5,809 nucleotides of DNA from Holophaga sp. Its GTDB lineage: Bacteria; Acidobacteriota; Holophagae; Holophagales; Holophagaceae. Made by a program: the position numbers and the translations under genes. Location: assembly GCA_030691225.1 (NCBI GenBank), contig JAUYES010000590.1:1-5809 (forward strand), read 5' to 3'. Shown piece after piece: positions 4,639 to 5,809 of the stretch (position 1 is the stretch's first letter; each line of letters begins with the position of its first letter). Below the pieces are notes generated by a model. The model saw only the letters and a program-made list of their open reading frames with translations. It was not told where the DNA came from and did no database searches.

Positions 4639-5809
4639 GTGAATTCAGAAAGTCCCTTGCCTTCCCCCTGGGACAAACCCGCACCAGAAGTAATCGAATG
4701 CCCGCGCGCCAATGCTGCGGGGCTTTCCAAGACCCAGCTGAGTGAGCTCTTCCAGGGGATGCCCGCCTATCGCGCCACCCAAATTTTCGAAGGGCTCTAC
4801 AAACATCGCTGGACGACGTGGGATTCCTTCACGAGTCTTTCGAAGGCCCTGCGCGAACGGCTTCAGGTCGAAGTCGACTTGATGTGGCCCGAGATCGTTG
4901 AATTCGTGCGCAGTGAGGATGGAAGTACCAAACATGCCTTTCGACTGGCAGATGGCAAGCTCATTGAGGGTGTTCACATGCCCTACGATGGCCGCACGAC
5001 GCTATGCCTTTCCAGCCAAGTGGGCTGCGCAATGGGCTGCACCTTCTGTGCTACAGGACAAATGGGGATCGTGCGAAATCTCTCTGCGGCGGAAATCGTA
5101 GGCCAAGTGATAGCTATGCTCAACGCTCACAACCACCCCGAAGGTTTGCCCGTAAACCTCGTGTTCATGGGCATGGGCGAGCCCATGCACAATCTGGATC
5201 ATGTTATGGCAGCCTTCGCGCTGCTTACGGATCCATCCGGTCTGGCCATTCCGCCGCGTCGGATAACGATGAGTACCTGTGGTTTGGTTACAGGCATCGA
5301 AAAATTGGCTCGGTTCCCCAAACGCCCGCGTCTGGCCATTAGCCTCAATGGCACCACAGATCGGTACCGTTCGCAGATCATGCCCGTGAATCGTGTCTGG
5401 AATTTATTGGCTCTAAGCAACGCCCTTCGTGCCTTTCCGGTTGAAAAAGGCGAACACATCACTCTCGAATATGTCCTGCTGAAAGGAATCACGGACAGCA
5501 TGGATGATGCACGGCGCCTAGTCGCCTTTGCCCGTCAATTCCCAAGCAAAATAAATTTGATCCCGTTCAATAGTCACGAGGCCGAGGCCGAAGCAGGAGC
5601 AGAGGCCCACCATCGCGCGAAGCGCGGTGGCCCGGCGGGCGCGGCCCAGGAAGGGCCGCGTGATGAAGAAGCAGGAGCGGAGGCCCACCATCGCGCGAAG
5701 CGCGGTGGCCCGCAGGGCGCGGCCCAGGACGGGCCGCGTGATGAAGGAGCAGGAGCGGAGGCCCACCATCGCGCGAAGCGCGGTGGCCCGCAGGGCGCGG
5801 CCCAGGACG
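4639..5809 (+). CDS. rlmN: RlmN, 23S rRNA A2503 / tRNA A37 C2-methyltransferase (radical SAM), 3' end interrupted by repeats and cut by window
   Basis: RlmN is a cytoplasmic radical-SAM enzyme that methylates C2 of A2503 in 23S rRNA, and A37 of some tRNAs, through a methyl-cysteine intermediate. Numbered from GTG 4639, the N-terminal accessory domain (about 25-85) includes MPAYRATQIFEGLY. The conserved TLCLSSQVGC follows, giving catalytic Cys123 and the iron-sulfur triad Cys130, Cys134, Cys137 (CxxxCxxC). The SAM-site GMGEPMHN is at 178-185, the STCGL strand at about 213-217, then LAISLNGTTDRYRSQIMPVN and EYVLLKGITDS. The conserved INLIPFN ends near residue 311. Normally about 40-60 further residues follow, with the R-x-x-RG-x-D-x-x-x-ACGQL segment carrying the methyl-bearing Cys. 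Here the frame runs instead into 26-residue tandem repeats from about residue 318 and stays open to the window end. Activity depends on whether that segment resumes beyond the array. No stop codon is in the window. Confidence 0.95.
   Translation, partial: MNSESPLPSPWDKPAPEVIECPRANAAGLSKTQLSELFQGMPAYRATQIFEGLYKHRWTTWDSFTSLSKALRERLQVEVDLMWPEIVEFVRSEDGSTKHAFRLADGKLIEGVHMPYDGRTTLCLSSQVGCAMGCTFCATGQMGIVRNLSAAEIVGQVIAMLNAHNHPEGLPVNLVFMGMGEPMHNLDHVMAAFALLTDPSGLAIPPRRITMSTCGLVTGIEKLARFPKRPRLAISLNGTTDRYRSQIMPVNRVWNLLALSNALRAFPVEKGEHITLEYVLLKGITDSMDDARRLVAFARQFPSKINLIPFNSHEAEAEAGAEAHHRAKRGGPAGAAQEGPRDEEAGAEAHHRAKRGGPQGAAQDGPRDEGAGAEAHHRAKRGGPQGAAQD
5685..5708. repeat. Hairpin A of the 78-bp unit (second copy shown)
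   Basis: CCACC (5685-5689) pairs with GGTGG (5704-5708), then after a three-base bulge (ATC) GCGC (5693-5696) pairs with GCGC (5700-5703) around a GAA loop. The same structure occurs 78 bases earlier and later (5607-5630 and 5763-5786). Confidence 0.75.
5707..5735. repeat. Hairpin B of the 78-bp unit (second copy shown)
   Basis: The outer stem GGCCCG (5707-5712) pairs with CGGGCC (5730-5735); the inner stem GGGC (5715-5718) pairs with GCCC (5722-5725) around a GCG loop, leaving a small internal loop. Hairpins A and B share two bases, so they may be alternative or stacked. Unit 1 keeps the stems with one outer pair lost at 5652; unit 3 is cut inside the outer stem. Confidence 0.75.

Larger units (their letters stand above)
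5590..5809. repeat. Tandem array of 78-bp palindromic units in frame within rlmN (at least 2.8 copies)
   Basis: Units start at 5590, 5668 and 5746; the third is cut after 64 bases. Units 1 and 2 differ at four of 78 positions (5599, 5635, 5636, 5652 against their counterparts); units 2 and 3 differ at one of 64 (5747). The period is exactly 78 bases, or 26 codons, so frame is kept. In the rlmN frame each unit reads as a low-complexity charged peptide containing HHRAKRGGPQGAAQDGPRD. There are no unique spacers, so this is not CRISPR. Five of the six frames through a unit lack stop codons. The array is GC-richer than the surrounding rlmN sequence. Such arrays can arise by insertion of a repeat element into a gene followed by slippage; whether it is mobile or a local expansion is not shown here. 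Confidence 0.95.

Noticed and set aside
5518..5769. Reverse-strand ORF through the repeat array
   Set aside because: It exists because the repeat is stop-free on the reverse strand and it continues antisense to conserved RlmN sequence. There is no evidence that it is translated.
5590..5809. CRISPR array
   Set aside because: The units are directly adjacent with no variable spacers, and the 78-base unit itself is what repeats.

Overview
The window is a GC-rich bacterial segment with all recognisable genes on the + strand. It looks chromosomal and mostly housekeeping. The taxon cannot be fixed from sequence alone. The HEAT-repeat protein with a degenerate 'GH-P' type N-terminal module, the MscS channel fused to a cyclic-nucleotide-binding domain, and the base composition would suit a soil or sediment lineage such as Acidobacteriota (Holophagae-like) or a deltaproteobacterial-type group; this is a weak inference.

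Layout: (1) 2-394 is the C-terminal two thirds of a ThiE/TenI-family (thiamine phosphate synthase-like) gene whose upstream part is cut off by the window edge. It carries an in-frame TGA at 23-25, so it is probably a pseudogene or contains an error. (2) 395-598 is a relatively AT-rich gap with possible promoter elements and two mini-ORFs of doubtful reality. (3) 599-2809 encodes a 736-residue HEAT-repeat scaffold-type protein, ending in a candidate intrinsic terminator that overlaps its stop codon. (4) 2869-4290 encodes a 473-residue MscS-type channel with a C-terminal cyclic-nucleotide-binding domain. (5) 4319-4606 encodes an unrecognised 95-residue acidic helical protein with a strong ribosome binding site. 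(6) From 4639 to the window end runs rlmN, the radical-SAM 23S rRNA/tRNA adenine-C2 methyltransferase, starting at a GTG chosen by a strong Shine-Dalgarno.

Genes 3 to 6 are separated by 28-59 bases and could be partly co-transcribed, but no shared pathway is evident: scaffold, osmotic or second-messenger-gated channel, unknown small protein, RNA modification enzyme.

The most striking feature is at the right edge. Exactly where RlmN should continue from its conserved LIPFN strand into the C-terminal segment bearing the catalytic methyl-carrying cysteine, the reading frame instead enters a tandem array of 78-bp (26-codon) units, at least 2.8 copies, still open at the window end. Each unit contains two GC-rich hairpins, is a multiple of three long, and lacks stop codons in five of six frames. 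This is what one would expect of a palindromic repeat able to sit inside coding genes, in the manner of Rickettsia palindromic elements but with an unrelated sequence. Whether RlmN resumes after the array cannot be seen here.
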